Made by a program: the position numbers and the translations under genes. A stretch of 64,000 nt of DNA from an uncultured Candidatus Saccharibacteria bacterium. GTDB lineage: Bacteria; Patescibacteriota; Saccharimonadia; Saccharimonadales; Saccharimonadaceae. Of the stretch, positions 36,405 through 43,999 are shown piece after piece (the first letter of the stretch is position 1; each line of letters begins with the position of its first letter). The stretch is taken from positions 1 to 64,000 of the forward strand of contig CAMPVQ010000001.1 of the NCBI GenBank assembly GCA_946997535.1. The letters run 5' to 3'. Under the pieces are notes generated by a model, which ran no database searches, had not been told where the DNA came from, and was given only the letters and a program-made list of their open reading frames with translations.

Positions 36405-38042
36405 TTAGGCTGCTCCAACTTGCAGTACGGTACCACCGAGCCTACGACGAAAATAATTATCGTGTGAAATATAAATGATAGCCCCTGCGTACCCCGCTAG
36501 CGCCTGTTCTAGCTCTTCGATACTTGGCAAATCAAGGTGCGAAGTCGGCTCGTCTAAAATAATTAGATCCGGATTATTGGCAAGCATACGAATAATTTGC
36601 AGCCGAGCCTTCTGACCACCAGATAAATTATCGACCAACATATTGCCATCACCCTCAGTAAACAAATAGTTGCTGAGTAACTGCCGAATTTTAGTATCAC
36701 TAATCGGCAAATCGCGCCTGAGGTAAATTTGTTCAATCGCCGCCTTTAAGGTCAGCCCAGCATACTGCCCACCTTCTTCTTGTTCGTAAATACCAATACG
36801 AATCTGGCTGTCTAGATGCGCCTCTCCTGCAAAGATTTTCGGTCCCGCGAGACCCAACATAACCTTAAGTAGCGTACTCTTACCTACGCCATTACGGCCA
36901 CGCAGCTCAAGACGCTTGCCACTCCGCAACGCAAAATTAATGTGCTCCAAAATTGGTGTCTGATAGCCCACTGCCAAATCAATCGCCTGCACGAGCGGCC
37001 GCTCACTCCGCAATTTCTCACCCTTCATTGACACTTTAATGTTTTTTGCCTGATATTTCGCATAACGATCAGCATCTTTGTAACCAACTTGCGCCAAAGA
37101 CTCACGGTCAATCCAAAAACTCGGCCGCTCTTTATTCAACAACTCATCCAATTCAGCACGAGCATTCTCCTCAAGTCTCTTAAACTGATGAATTGTCGCC
37201 GGATTGCGCGCTTTCTCCTTTAATCGCTTATAATCAATCACCTTTTGTTGCAAATTTTTCATTCGCTTCTCGACCTGCTCGTAATCTTGCATTGCCGTAG
37301 CTGTGCCATGTAAATTCTGCCGAATATAATCGTCATAATTACCCTTGTAATTTACCGACATACCATCCTTTATCTCGATAATGCGGTCAACATGTTGCAA
37401 GACGTCGCGGTCGTGCGTAATAATCAACATCGCTTCCGGTGCCGCCACTAACCAATTGATAAATTGCTCCTTAGCCACATAGTCCATAAAGTTAGTCGGC
37501 TCGTCAATCAACGCCAAATCTGCCTTCGCGTGCATAATTTTAATCACTTCACTAAGGCGCTTTTGACCACCCGACAAGCTCTTAAATGGCTGCTCCATTA
37601 CACCATCAAGCTGGAATTTCTTTAGCTCCTCCTCAACTTCACCCTGAATATTGTAGTATCCGCGCTCGCCAAATTCATCAAGTGCAGCGCTATAGCGCTC
37701 AATCTGTTTATCTGTTGGATTTTCAAGTAGCGGAAACTCGCGCAATGTTCGCGACAAACTAGCATAATGCGGCAGCCCAGCTAAAATATATTCAGTCGCC
37801 GTTAAATCACGCACCTTGTCATATTCCTGCGCTGTTGATACTAGCGAAGCGCCCTTGCGCAAAATAATCTGACCAGTGTAGTCATTGTCTTCACCGGCAA
37901 TGATTCCAAACAGTGTCGACTTGCCAATACCGTTACGGCCAATCAGGCCGACTTTTTCGCCGGACTCAAGCGTAAACTTTACATTAGTATAAAGCTGCTT
38001 CACGCCAAAAGATTTTTCACTGACCGCCACCTGAAGTAACAT
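36405..38042 (-). CDS. ABC-F family ATPase
   Basis: 545 aa, two ABC domains and no membrane domain. Domain 1: Walker A GRNGIGKST, signature LSGGQKRLSE, Walker B ALIDEPTNFMDY. A charged linker (residues about 230-330, MQDYEQVEKRMKNLQQK...) corresponds to the P-site tRNA interaction motif. Domain 2: GRNGVGKST, LSGGQKARLQ, IILDEPTSHLDL. ABC-F proteins act on the ribosome in translation or antibiotic protection; which one cannot be told. TAAAAT (38050-38055, extended by TGC) is 7 nt before the ATG: leaderless. Confidence 0.92.
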   Translation of the reverse strand: MLLQVAVSEKSFGVKQLYTNVKFTLESGEKVGLIGRNGIGKSTLFGIIAGEDNDYTGQIILRKGASLVSTAQEYDKVRDLTATEYILAGLPHYASLSRTLREFPLLENPTDKQIERYSAALDEFGERGYYNIQGEVEEELKKFQLDGVMEQPFKSLSGGQKRLSEVIKIMHAKADLALIDEPTNFMDYVAKEQFINWLVAAPEAMLIITHDRDVLQHVDRIIEIKDGMSVNYKGNYDDYIRQNLHGTATAMQDYEQVEKRMKNLQQKVIDYKRLKEKARNPATIHQFKRLEENARAELDELLNKERPSFWIDRESLAQVGYKDADRYAKYQAKNIKVSMKGEKLRSERPLVQAIDLAVGYQTPILEHINFALRSGKRLELRGRNGVGKSTLLKVMLGLAGPKIFAGEAHLDSQIRIGIYEQEEGGQYAGLTLKAAIEQIYLRRDLPISDTKIRQLLSNYLFTEGDGNMLVDNLSGGQKARLQIIRMLANNPDLIILDEPTSHLDLPSIEELEQALAGYAGAIIYISHDNYFRRRLGGTVLQVGAA

Positions 38043-38109
38043 ATAACATATTTTAGCATACCTATGGCATTATTATGGCTTAAGCGCTAAAATAGATATA
38101 AGGAATTTT

Positions 38110-38751
38110 ATGATATCATTCAAACAACTCGGCAACACTCTCGATAGCATCTGGTGGTTAGCACTAGCCAGCGGTATAATTAGTATTCTATTTGGCGGAG
38201 CAATTTTGCTTTGGCCAGGCTACATCCTAAATATCTTTATTTACATAATATCAGCTTGCACTATAGCGGCCTCAGTAGTTAGTTTGGCGCGTAGTATTAA
38301 CCAAATCAAACTCCGCCCACTCTGGTGGCTGTCATCATTCTGGTCAATTATTGGCATTGTCGGCGGCATATATATCATTATTGCTCCATCGATTATGCAT
38401 GTCGCTATTGGTATTCTACTGGCCGTATTTATTATTCTACAATCATTCTTCGACCTTGTCGCCGCTAGTTACGCAGCCCCAGGACAACACCGCGTCAATA
38501 TGTTAATCCTCGGTATTGCTGGGTTAATCTTTGGTTTTGCTGCACTATTTCTACCTCAATTAACTGCCAGCACTATGCTCTGGTTAATCGGCGCTTATAT
38601 CTTCGCGCATGGCGTTTTATCGACCTACTATCTGTGCCAAATGCGCCGCGCCGCTCATCAAATCATCAATCATATTACTAGTACCAACCCACGCGCAGCT
38701 AATGCAATCGAAGCCGAAGTTAAACCACTAAAGTCACACCGGAGTAAATAA
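38110..38751 (+). CDS. HdeD/DUF308-family membrane protein
   Basis: 213 aa with six transmembrane helices in three hairpins (WWLALASGIISILFGGAILLWPG, WWLSSFWSIIGIVGGIYIIIAPS, NMLILGIAGLIFGFAALFLPQ), the internal repeat typical of HdeD. A basic C-terminal tail follows. AAGGA lies 5 nt before the ATG. Its stop overlaps uppP (TAATG), so the pair is one operon. Role in acid or envelope stress is only known for relatives. Confidence 0.85.
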   Translation: MISFKQLGNTLDSIWWLALASGIISILFGGAILLWPGYILNIFIYIISACTIAASVVSLARSINQIKLRPLWWLSSFWSIIGIVGGIYIIIAPSIMHVAIGILLAVFIILQSFFDLVAASYAAPGQHRVNMLILGIAGLIFGFAALFLPQLTASTMLWLIGAYIFAHGVLSTYYLCQMRRAAHQIINHITSTNPRAANAIEAEVKPLKSHRSK

Positions 38752-39560
38752 TGGACATTTTAACATTCATCGAAACACTTATCCTCGGCGCCGTCCAAGG
38801 CTTAACTGAATTCATCCCAGTATCATCATCAGGGCATCTTGTTGTACTAGGCGACGTTTTTCGTGACCACAATAATCTCCATCTTTTGGTGCAAGCACTC
38901 GATTTTGGTACCGTCCTAGCACTAATTATCTTCTTCCGCCATCGCATCGCCGACCTATTTCGGCAAGTATTCGTTAAGCGCGACTACAAACTATTTCGCA
39001 ACCTTATTATTACCGCCTTCCCGGTTTGTCTGGTAGGACTAATTCTCCACAAATTAATTGAGCATTCTGACTTCTTTACTTCTGCTACAGTAGTAGCAAT
39101 TGCCATGGGGCTAGTAGGCATCTTGATGATAATTCTCGATAAATTACCACATAGATCGAGTGTTGCCGACGGACATGAGCTAACTCCGCTACGCGCTCTC
39201 GTTATTGGCCTAGCACAGTGCTGCGCACTAATTCCGGGCGTATCTCGCTCTGGCTCCACCATTGTTGCCGGCGAATTTATGGGGCTAAACTCAAAAGCTG
39301 CTGCTGAGTATTCATTTATGGCTTCTTTGCCAGTCATGCTAGCCCTCGTTGCAAAATTAATTGTCGGCGATCACAGTTATCTGATTCAAGCTTGGCCAAT
39401 AGTATTGCTAGGCAATATCGCCGCCTTCATCTTCGGCATGGCCGCCATTAAATTCCTACTAAATTATCTCTCAAGGCGTGGCGTCAAAGCTTTTGGCTAT
39501 TACCGCGTCATCCTTGCCGCAATTATCGTTGTCGTCTGTATTGGTATCAAAGTTTTTTAG
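38751..39560 (+). CDS. uppP: Undecaprenyl-diphosphatase
   Basis: 269 aa, BacA/UppP type integral membrane enzyme. Signature GAVQGLTEFIPVSSSGHLVVLG near the N-terminus and PGVSRSGSTIVAG in the second half. It recycles undecaprenyl pyrophosphate for cell-wall precursor transport, in line with the Mur-ligase gene at 57.8 kb. Translationally coupled to the HdeD-like gene. Confidence 0.97.
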   Translation: MDILTFIETLILGAVQGLTEFIPVSSSGHLVVLGDVFRDHNNLHLLVQALDFGTVLALIIFFRHRIADLFRQVFVKRDYKLFRNLIITAFPVCLVGLILHKLIEHSDFFTSATVVAIAMGLVGILMIILDKLPHRSSVADGHELTPLRALVIGLAQCCALIPGVSRSGSTIVAGEFMGLNSKAAAEYSFMASLPVMLALVAKLIVGDHSYLIQAWPIVLLGNIAAFIFGMAAIKFLLNYLSRRGVKAFGYYRVILAAIIVVVCIGIKVF

Positions 39561-39620
39561 CATTAGCATTATTTATGCATAATATAGTATAATTAGATAT
39601 AGTTATTAAAGAGGGGGTTT

Positions 39621-41711
39621 ATGTCTAATAACGTTAGAATTAGTAGTGTCAAGCTCTGGCGCGACCGGCTAATCTTAGCCGCTATATTGACGATTCCATT
39701 CGTCTATTTCTTAATGGTTGATTTATTCGGCAACAACATACCGTTTGCCCGAGAGCTTAAACCATATACTGCCCCAGTGTCATTTGTAATTGCCACCGTT
39801 GCCATCGTCTACCTTGGCTCAAGTTTCTTTCACAATATGATTCGTGGACTAAAAAATCGCCTATTTAATATGGATAGTATTATCTTTATTGGCACCGCCA
39901 CTGCATATGTCTATTCTTGGGTATCGTATCTCGCTTACATCGTAGCGCAACGCAGCATTCTAATGGATTACTCATTTACTACCCCTCACCTCTATTTTGA
40001 AACTGTAGTATTCCTCTTTCTTTTTGTTACGCTTGGCAAATATGTTGAAGCTCGCGCTACACACTACACTAGCCAAAGCGTTCGTAAGTTATTGCGGCTC
40101 CGCCCGCGCCGCGCACATTTAATCAACAGTGGCAATCATTCCGACATCCCAGCACGTCGCATTCAACCTGGCGACCGTATTTTGGTATTGCCAAATGAGA
40201 CTATTCCGGCCGACGGTGTTATCGCGCGTGGCACTACCAGTGTAGACGAATCAATGATTACCGGTGAAAGTATTACCATTGATAAAAAATTAGGCGACTC
40301 AGTAGTAGGTGGAACTATTAATGGACATGGGCAAATTGAAATCATCGCCAGTGCTAGTGAGAGCGACAGTGTGTTATCGCGTATCGTTAATGTCATGCAG
40401 AGTGCTCGCGCTACCCACAAAAATACTACCAACATCTCCGACCGCATCGCTACTATTTTTGTACCATTTATTATTGCATTTGCACTGACTACCTTCGCAA
40501 TCTGGTTCTACATCTTTAACTCATCGTTGTCTGCGGCACTCATCGCATTTATCTCAGTCTTGATGATTGCCTGCCCATGCGCTTTTGGGCTTGCCGTGCC
40601 CACAGCCTTGACTATCGGCATCGACCGCGCCGCTAAACTTAATATCTTTGTTAGAAACGCTCTGTCTCTACAGAAATTAGCCAAAGTTGATACCATCATT
40701 TTCGATAAAACTGGCACATTAACCGAAGGGAAACCGGCCGTAACTGATATCGTAGCCCTTCAAGGTACCAATCGCGAGGCTCTCCAAATCGCTGCCAGCC
40801 TTGAAAGAGACAGTAGCTATGCCCTAGGCCAAGCCATCGTTGACCGCGCAACTCATGGCAGAATTAAGCTACTATCCGTCTCAGGCATTAAGGATATTGC
40901 TGGCCAAGGTATTAGTGGTAAAATTGACGGCAAGAAATATTTTATTGGCAACGCAAATTTAGCCCTCAAGCACTTAAAGGGTGAGATACCTGACACAACT
41001 AGGCTGCATAAATCAGGCAAGCATGTCTGTTATCTATCAACCGCCACTGAACTAATAGCATATTTCGCCATTTCTGATCGACCAAAACCAACAGCAGCGC
41101 ATACTATTCGCACCCTCCATAAAATGGGCATCGATACCTATTTGTTGTCAGGCGACAATTCGGAAACTGCCAAAGCCATAGCCAGCCGACTTGGCATCAA
41201 GAAGGTAATCTCTCATGTTACACCAGAAGGCAAAGTTAATACCGTTGCTAAGCTACAGCGCGAAGGAAAGCGAGTCGCCATGCTAGGCGATGGTGTCAAT
41301 GATGCACCTGCAATCGCTGCCGCTGATGTCGGACTTGCCATCGGTACTGGTGCCGATATTGCGATTGAGGCGGGCGAAATCGTGCTTGCCTCGGGCGATC
41401 CGATTGATATCTGCCACATAATCCACCTAGCTAAAGCTACTAACAACAAAGCTTACCAAAACATCTTTTTTGCTATTTTTTACAACCTAATTAGTATGCC
41501 AATTGCAGCCGGCGCGCTGGCGATGTTTGGCGTGCAAATGCATCCTGAGCTAGCCAGCCTAATTATGGCGCTATCGTCTATTGCTGTCGTAGTTAATTCC
41601 GCCACTCTACGCACTATTAGACTTGGTAAACGCGACGCAATTGCCGCAATTGCACCTATTACGTTATTTATCCTATTTTCAGCCATCTACCTGTTAATCG
41701 TGATCCATTAA
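39621..41711 (+). CDS. copA: P1B-type (copper) ATPase, no N-terminal metal domain, no HP motif
   Basis: 696 aa. Transmembrane CPC (near 316), TGES (213), DKTGT (361), GDGVNDAPA, and C-terminal YN and MALSS motifs of Cu+ exporters. Two features are odd: there is no HMA metal-binding domain before the first helix, and the nucleotide-domain Ser-Glu-His-Pro-Leu is Ser-Ser-Tyr-Ala-Leu (near 397-401), losing the otherwise conserved His-Pro. GAGGGGG Shine-Dalgarno before the ATG. The symbol reflects family only. Confidence 0.85.
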   Translation: MSNNVRISSVKLWRDRLILAAILTIPFVYFLMVDLFGNNIPFARELKPYTAPVSFVIATVAIVYLGSSFFHNMIRGLKNRLFNMDSIIFIGTATAYVYSWVSYLAYIVAQRSILMDYSFTTPHLYFETVVFLFLFVTLGKYVEARATHYTSQSVRKLLRLRPRRAHLINSGNHSDIPARRIQPGDRILVLPNETIPADGVIARGTTSVDESMITGESITIDKKLGDSVVGGTINGHGQIEIIASASESDSVLSRIVNVMQSARATHKNTTNISDRIATIFVPFIIAFALTTFAIWFYIFNSSLSAALIAFISVLMIACPCAFGLAVPTALTIGIDRAAKLNIFVRNALSLQKLAKVDTIIFDKTGTLTEGKPAVTDIVALQGTNREALQIAASLERDSSYALGQAIVDRATHGRIKLLSVSGIKDIAGQGISGKIDGKKYFIGNANLALKHLKGEIPDTTRLHKSGKHVCYLSTATELIAYFAISDRPKPTAAHTIRTLHKMGIDTYLLSGDNSETAKAIASRLGIKKVISHVTPEGKVNTVAKLQREGKRVAMLGDGVNDAPAIAAADVGLAIGTGADIAIEAGEIVLASGDPIDICHIIHLAKATNNKAYQNIFFAIFYNLISMPIAAGALAMFGVQMHPELASLIMALSSIAVVVNSATLRTIRLGKRDAIAAIAPITLFILFSAIYLLIVIH

Positions 41712-41740
41712 AAAATGTTGTAAAAAGTGCAAAATACTAT

Positions 41741-41769
41741 TGCAACCGTATAGTGCATGTGTTAACATA
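41741..41769 (+). promoter_or_regulatory. Promoter of candidate sRNA at 41.8 kb
   Basis: TTGCAA (41741-41746), 17-nt spacer, TAACAT (41764-41769). Predicted start about 41776; no ORF follows. Confidence 0.6.
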
Positions 41770-41775
41770 ATAATA

Positions 41776-41887
41776 AGCAAAAGTTCAAACAAAAACTTGA
41801 AACAAATAGTTCTAGAGCGAATTTTTGCTTTTGTCTCCACCACACACCTCTTTTGAGCCGGCCACTACCTCTTGCCGGCTCTTCTTT
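41776..41887 (+). ncRNA. Candidate small RNA with pyrimidine-rich, SD-complementary segments
   Basis: About 110 nt between a promoter and a strong terminator, in a 230-nt intergenic gap. GCAAAAG (about 41778-41784) can pair with CTTTTGT (about 41828-41835), enclosing a small TTCAA/TTGAA hairpin. Then comes a probably single-stranded TCTCCACCACACACCTCT stretch. The 3' hairpin GAGCCGGC/GCCGGCTC (41855-41862, 41874-41881) carries ACCTCTT in its loop. CCTCT can pair with AGAGG-type Shine-Dalgarno sequences. No known family recognised. Confidence 0.5.
41855..41887 (+). terminator. Terminator of the 41.8-kb sRNA
   Basis: GAGCCGGC, 11-nt loop, GCCGGCTC, then TTCTTT. Confidence 0.85.
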
Positions 41888-41893
41888 GTATTA

Positions 41894-41924
41894 AAAATAG
41901 AGCACTCATATGGTGCCCTATTTT
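41894..41924 (-). terminator. Terminator after trmD
   Basis: AAAATAG-GCAC with GTGC-CTATTTT (one mismatch inside), T-rich on both strands. Placed 18 nt past the trmD stop. Confidence 0.75.
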
Positions 41925-41941
41925 TTATTTAATTAAATTAC

Positions 41942-42592
41942 CTATTTTACTTCGTGTTCGCGACGCCAAGCTAATACTTTAGCGTGGTCGCCCGATAATA
42001 ACACTTTTGGCACTGCTTGCCCCTCAAATACTTCTGGGCGAGTGTATTGAGGATATTCAAATTCTGCTTCGTCAGAGTAGCTTTCTAATGCTGTAGCTTC
42101 AGCGCCACCACCTAATACACCAGGCAATAAACGCACTACCGAATCGATAATCGACAATGCTGGCAATTCACCACCCGTCAAGACATAGCGACCAATCGAT
42201 ATCTTTTCATCAATCAACGCCTCTACGCGCGCATCAAAGCCCTCGTAACGACCACAGACGATTATATAGTTATCCTTGCTCTCAGCAAACTCTTGTGCCT
42301 TCTTTTGGCACCAAATATTTGGGGTTGGCGACATTAATAATACTTTAGCGCCAGGTAACATCTCTTTAGCGCGCGTTATCGCCTTACTTAACGGCTCAAT
42401 CATTAGCAGCATACCCGCACCACCGCCAAATGGTTTGTCATCCACTTGATGGCGCGGCCCCAAACCAAAATCGCGCAAATTAAGTAGTTGAAACTCCGCT
42501 TTACCATCTTTCTGTGCCTTCCACATCATTGATGAATTCAATACTGGCTCAACAATTTCGGGGAATAACGTAATAACTAAAAATCTTTTCAC
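41942..42592 (-). CDS. trmD: tRNA (guanine-N1)-methyltransferase
   Basis: 216 aa from a GTG at 42592. SPOUT knot enzyme that methylates G37 of tRNAs: FLVITLFPEIV, DDKPFGGGAGMLL, the knot region ICGRYEGFDARVEALIDEKISIGRYVLTGGELPAL. TATAAT (42600-42605, extended by TGC) is exactly 7 nt before the GTG, supporting a leaderless GTG start over a longer reading with an atypical N-terminus. It is next to khpA and rpsP as in the common rpsP-rimM-trmD cluster, but rimM is missing here. Confidence 0.95.
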   Translation of the reverse strand: MKRFLVITLFPEIVEPVLNSSMMWKAQKDGKAEFQLLNLRDFGLGPRHQVDDKPFGGGAGMLLMIEPLSKAITRAKEMLPGAKVLLMSPTPNIWCQKKAQEFAESKDNYIIVCGRYEGFDARVEALIDEKISIGRYVLTGGELPALSIIDSVVRLLPGVLGGGAEATALESYSDEAEFEYPQYTRPEVFEGQAVPKVLLSGDHAKVLAWRREHEVK

Positions 42593-42617
42593 TACTAAAA
42601 TTATAGCATACAACCAA

Positions 42618-42646
42618 AAAGACGCCCCTCTATCAAGGACGTCTTT
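42618..42646 (-). terminator. Terminator after khpA
   Basis: AAAGACGTCC with GGGCGTCTTT (one G-U) on the minus strand, followed by a T-run, directly upstream of the trmD promoter. A second 6-bp hairpin AGTTCG/CGAACT (42680-42701) lies between it and the khpA stop. Confidence 0.85.
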
Positions 42647-42708
42647 CAGGCACAAATAAATCTCGCATTTATTTTATTTAGTTCGCGCACAACTTCGAAC
42701 TGATATAA

Positions 42709-43071
42709 TTATATATCAAGATCGTTGATTTCCGCAATACCCTTTTTGAGATTTTTTAAGCGGTCATCAGTGTTTTCCACATTTTCAGAGGAGGTGTTTT
42801 CCACAGCATCGCTTGCCTGAGCTGGTTCTTTATCGGTATCAACAATTTTTAAATAATAATGTTCATTATTCTTAGTACCCAACGCACGTAGCAAATTACG
42901 TAACGCGGCAGCAGTATCGCCATGTGAGCCTATAATACGGCCTAAATCACCCTTATCAACCCATAGTTTCAGTAAAACACCATTCTCGTCAGTAGTGTGA
43001 TCTACCTTTACGCTATTTGGCTTATCGACAATTTGTTCGGCAATATATTTGATAAAGTCTTTCTCTATCAT
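42709..43071 (-). CDS. khpA: KH-domain RNA-binding protein (KhpA-like)
   Basis: 120 aa. Core KH domain: IEKDFIKYIAEQIVDKPNSVKV, KLWVDKGDLGRIIGSHGDTAAALRNLLRAL with GxxG loop G-S-H-G. About 40 acidic, Asn/Glu-rich residues extend the usual KhpA length of 75-80. AGGAGG lies 6 nt before the ATG at 43071; the GTG two codons earlier has no proper spacing. Located between rpsP and trmD, the usual khpA position. Binds RNA, probably with a KhpB partner elsewhere. Confidence 0.9.
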   Translation of the reverse strand: MIEKDFIKYIAEQIVDKPNSVKVDHTTDENGVLLKLWVDKGDLGRIIGSHGDTAAALRNLLRALGTKNNEHYYLKIVDTDKEPAQASDAVENTSSENVENTDDRLKNLKKGIAEINDLDI

Positions 43072-43157
43072 ACCCACCCTCCTTTCGTTGATTAGTATTA
43101 TATCAAAACAATTTAGCCACCCATCGAGCTACTTACTCGGCGAGTGGCAGATTTTCA

Positions 43158-43499
43158 CTAAGCTTCGGCGGCTTCAGCTTCTTTTGGCTGGTTCTTGCGT
43201 AGCTTTTCTGGGTTACGAATAGCACCTTTCTGTACAGCACTAAACTTCTTTACCCAGCTTGGCAATGCAACGCCTTCCTTCTCAAACAGAGCGGCAACGC
43301 GAGTAGTTGGCTGCGCACCATTTGATAGAAACTTGTTAGCATCATCCTTGTTTAATTCAACAGCCTTAGTGTGCGGGTTGTAAGAGCCTAAATAGCTCAC
43401 AACCTTACCACTAGTTGGATGGCTATGTGAATCTTGTACTACAATACGATAAGTCGCATAATGCGCCTTACCTAATCGTTGTAAACGAATCGTTAACAT
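43158..43499 (-). CDS. rpsP: 30S ribosomal protein S16
   Basis: 113 aa. MLTIRLQRLGKAHYATYRIVVQDSHSHPTSGK and YNPHTKAVELNKDDANKFLSNGAQPT match bS16; a C-terminal basic extension makes it longer than the 80-90 aa norm. GAGGAAGAG precedes the ATG. First gene of rpsP-khpA. Confidence 0.97.
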   Translation of the reverse strand: MLTIRLQRLGKAHYATYRIVVQDSHSHPTSGKVVSYLGSYNPHTKAVELNKDDANKFLSNGAQPTTRVAALFEKEGVALPSWVKKFSAVQKGAIRNPEKLRKNQPKEAEAAEA

Positions 43500-43607
43500 C
43501 TCTTCCTCTTCGTCCTTTTAATTATTAATGACGGCTTAAGTATTATTTTACTCCACATTGTCCAATAACGCAATAGTAAATTAGCATCTTTCGCGTTCAA
43601 ATATTCT

Positions 43608-43887
43608 AAAAAGAAAAGCCCTCTCTAGAGCTCCATTAGAGAGGGGAATATACCTTAAAATATTTTTGCTGTGAGGACGAATCGTGAACGACTCACGCAA
43701 AAATAATCATAGTAGCGCAATTAGCGAATCAATCCTTGGAGTGACGTGGAGGAGACTCAGCCAATCGGGTATAATAGCACATGCCTACAGTTTGGAGAGT
43801 GCTTGCTACTAAGTAGATTAGCCTGCGCCATTGCAGGCTAAATTGTTTTCACTTTTACATCTCACACCTAGAATAGGAATTGAGACA
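43608..43887 (-). ncRNA. Candidate structured RNA, about 280 nt
   Basis: Minus strand. It starts just after TTGACT-N17-TAATGT and ends at a strong terminator. Hairpins in 5' to 3' order: ATGTCTCA/TGAGATGT enclosing CCTA/TAGG; TTAGCCTGC/GCAGGCTAA; AGCAC/GTGCT; TTGG-ACT/AGT-CCAA-type stem whose loop contains CTCCTCCAC, complementary to Shine-Dalgarno sequences; a two-tier hairpin TATTTTTGC/GCAAAAATA plus GTGAG/CTCAC near 43661-43705; then the terminator. Size is in the range of RNase P RNA or tmRNA, but I could not find their conserved motifs. Confidence 0.5.
43619..43645 (-). terminator. Terminator of the 43.7-kb RNA
   Basis: CCCTCTCTA, loop of 9, TAGAGAGGG; on the minus strand followed by CTTTTCTTTTT. 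Confidence 0.9.
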
Positions 43888-43892
43888 TCTAC

Positions 43893-43921
43893 ACATTACC
43901 ACACTTTACTATTTTAGTCAA
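43893..43921 (-). promoter_or_regulatory. Promoter of the 43.7-kb RNA
   Basis: Minus strand TTGACT (43916-43921), 17-nt spacer, TAATGT (43893-43898) extended by TGG. Predicted start about 43886-43887. Confidence 0.7.
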
Positions 43922-43999
43922 ATACAATTATCTACCTCGCTTATGATACGCCCCAAAACGCCACCAATATAAATAGCTCCACGGCTAATTAGTTATGAA

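Larger units (their letters stand above)
43500..43999. other. 500-bp non-coding stretch between glyS and rpsP
   Basis: No ORF of useful length on either strand. It holds a complete minus-strand transcription unit (promoter 43893-43921, structured region, terminator 43619-43645) described separately. It also holds a plus-strand TATAAT (43770-43775), followed 5 nt later by a 10-codon ORF and a 9-bp hairpin (43829-43852, TTAGCCTGC/GCAGGCTAA). The rpsP promoter should lie near 43510-43600. From 43925 to 43999 I see nothing specific. Confidence 0.6.

Noticed and set aside
41835..41850. CTCCACCA looks like the 3' end of a tmRNA
   Set aside because: No T-arm (TTCGAAT-type loop), no matching 5' acceptor strand and no tag ORF; the sequence continues into a terminator.
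43805..43835. CTACTAAGTAGAT resembles the Cas12a crRNA repeat hairpin
   Set aside because: Only one copy, no spacers, no cas genes in the window; a short palindrome explains it.
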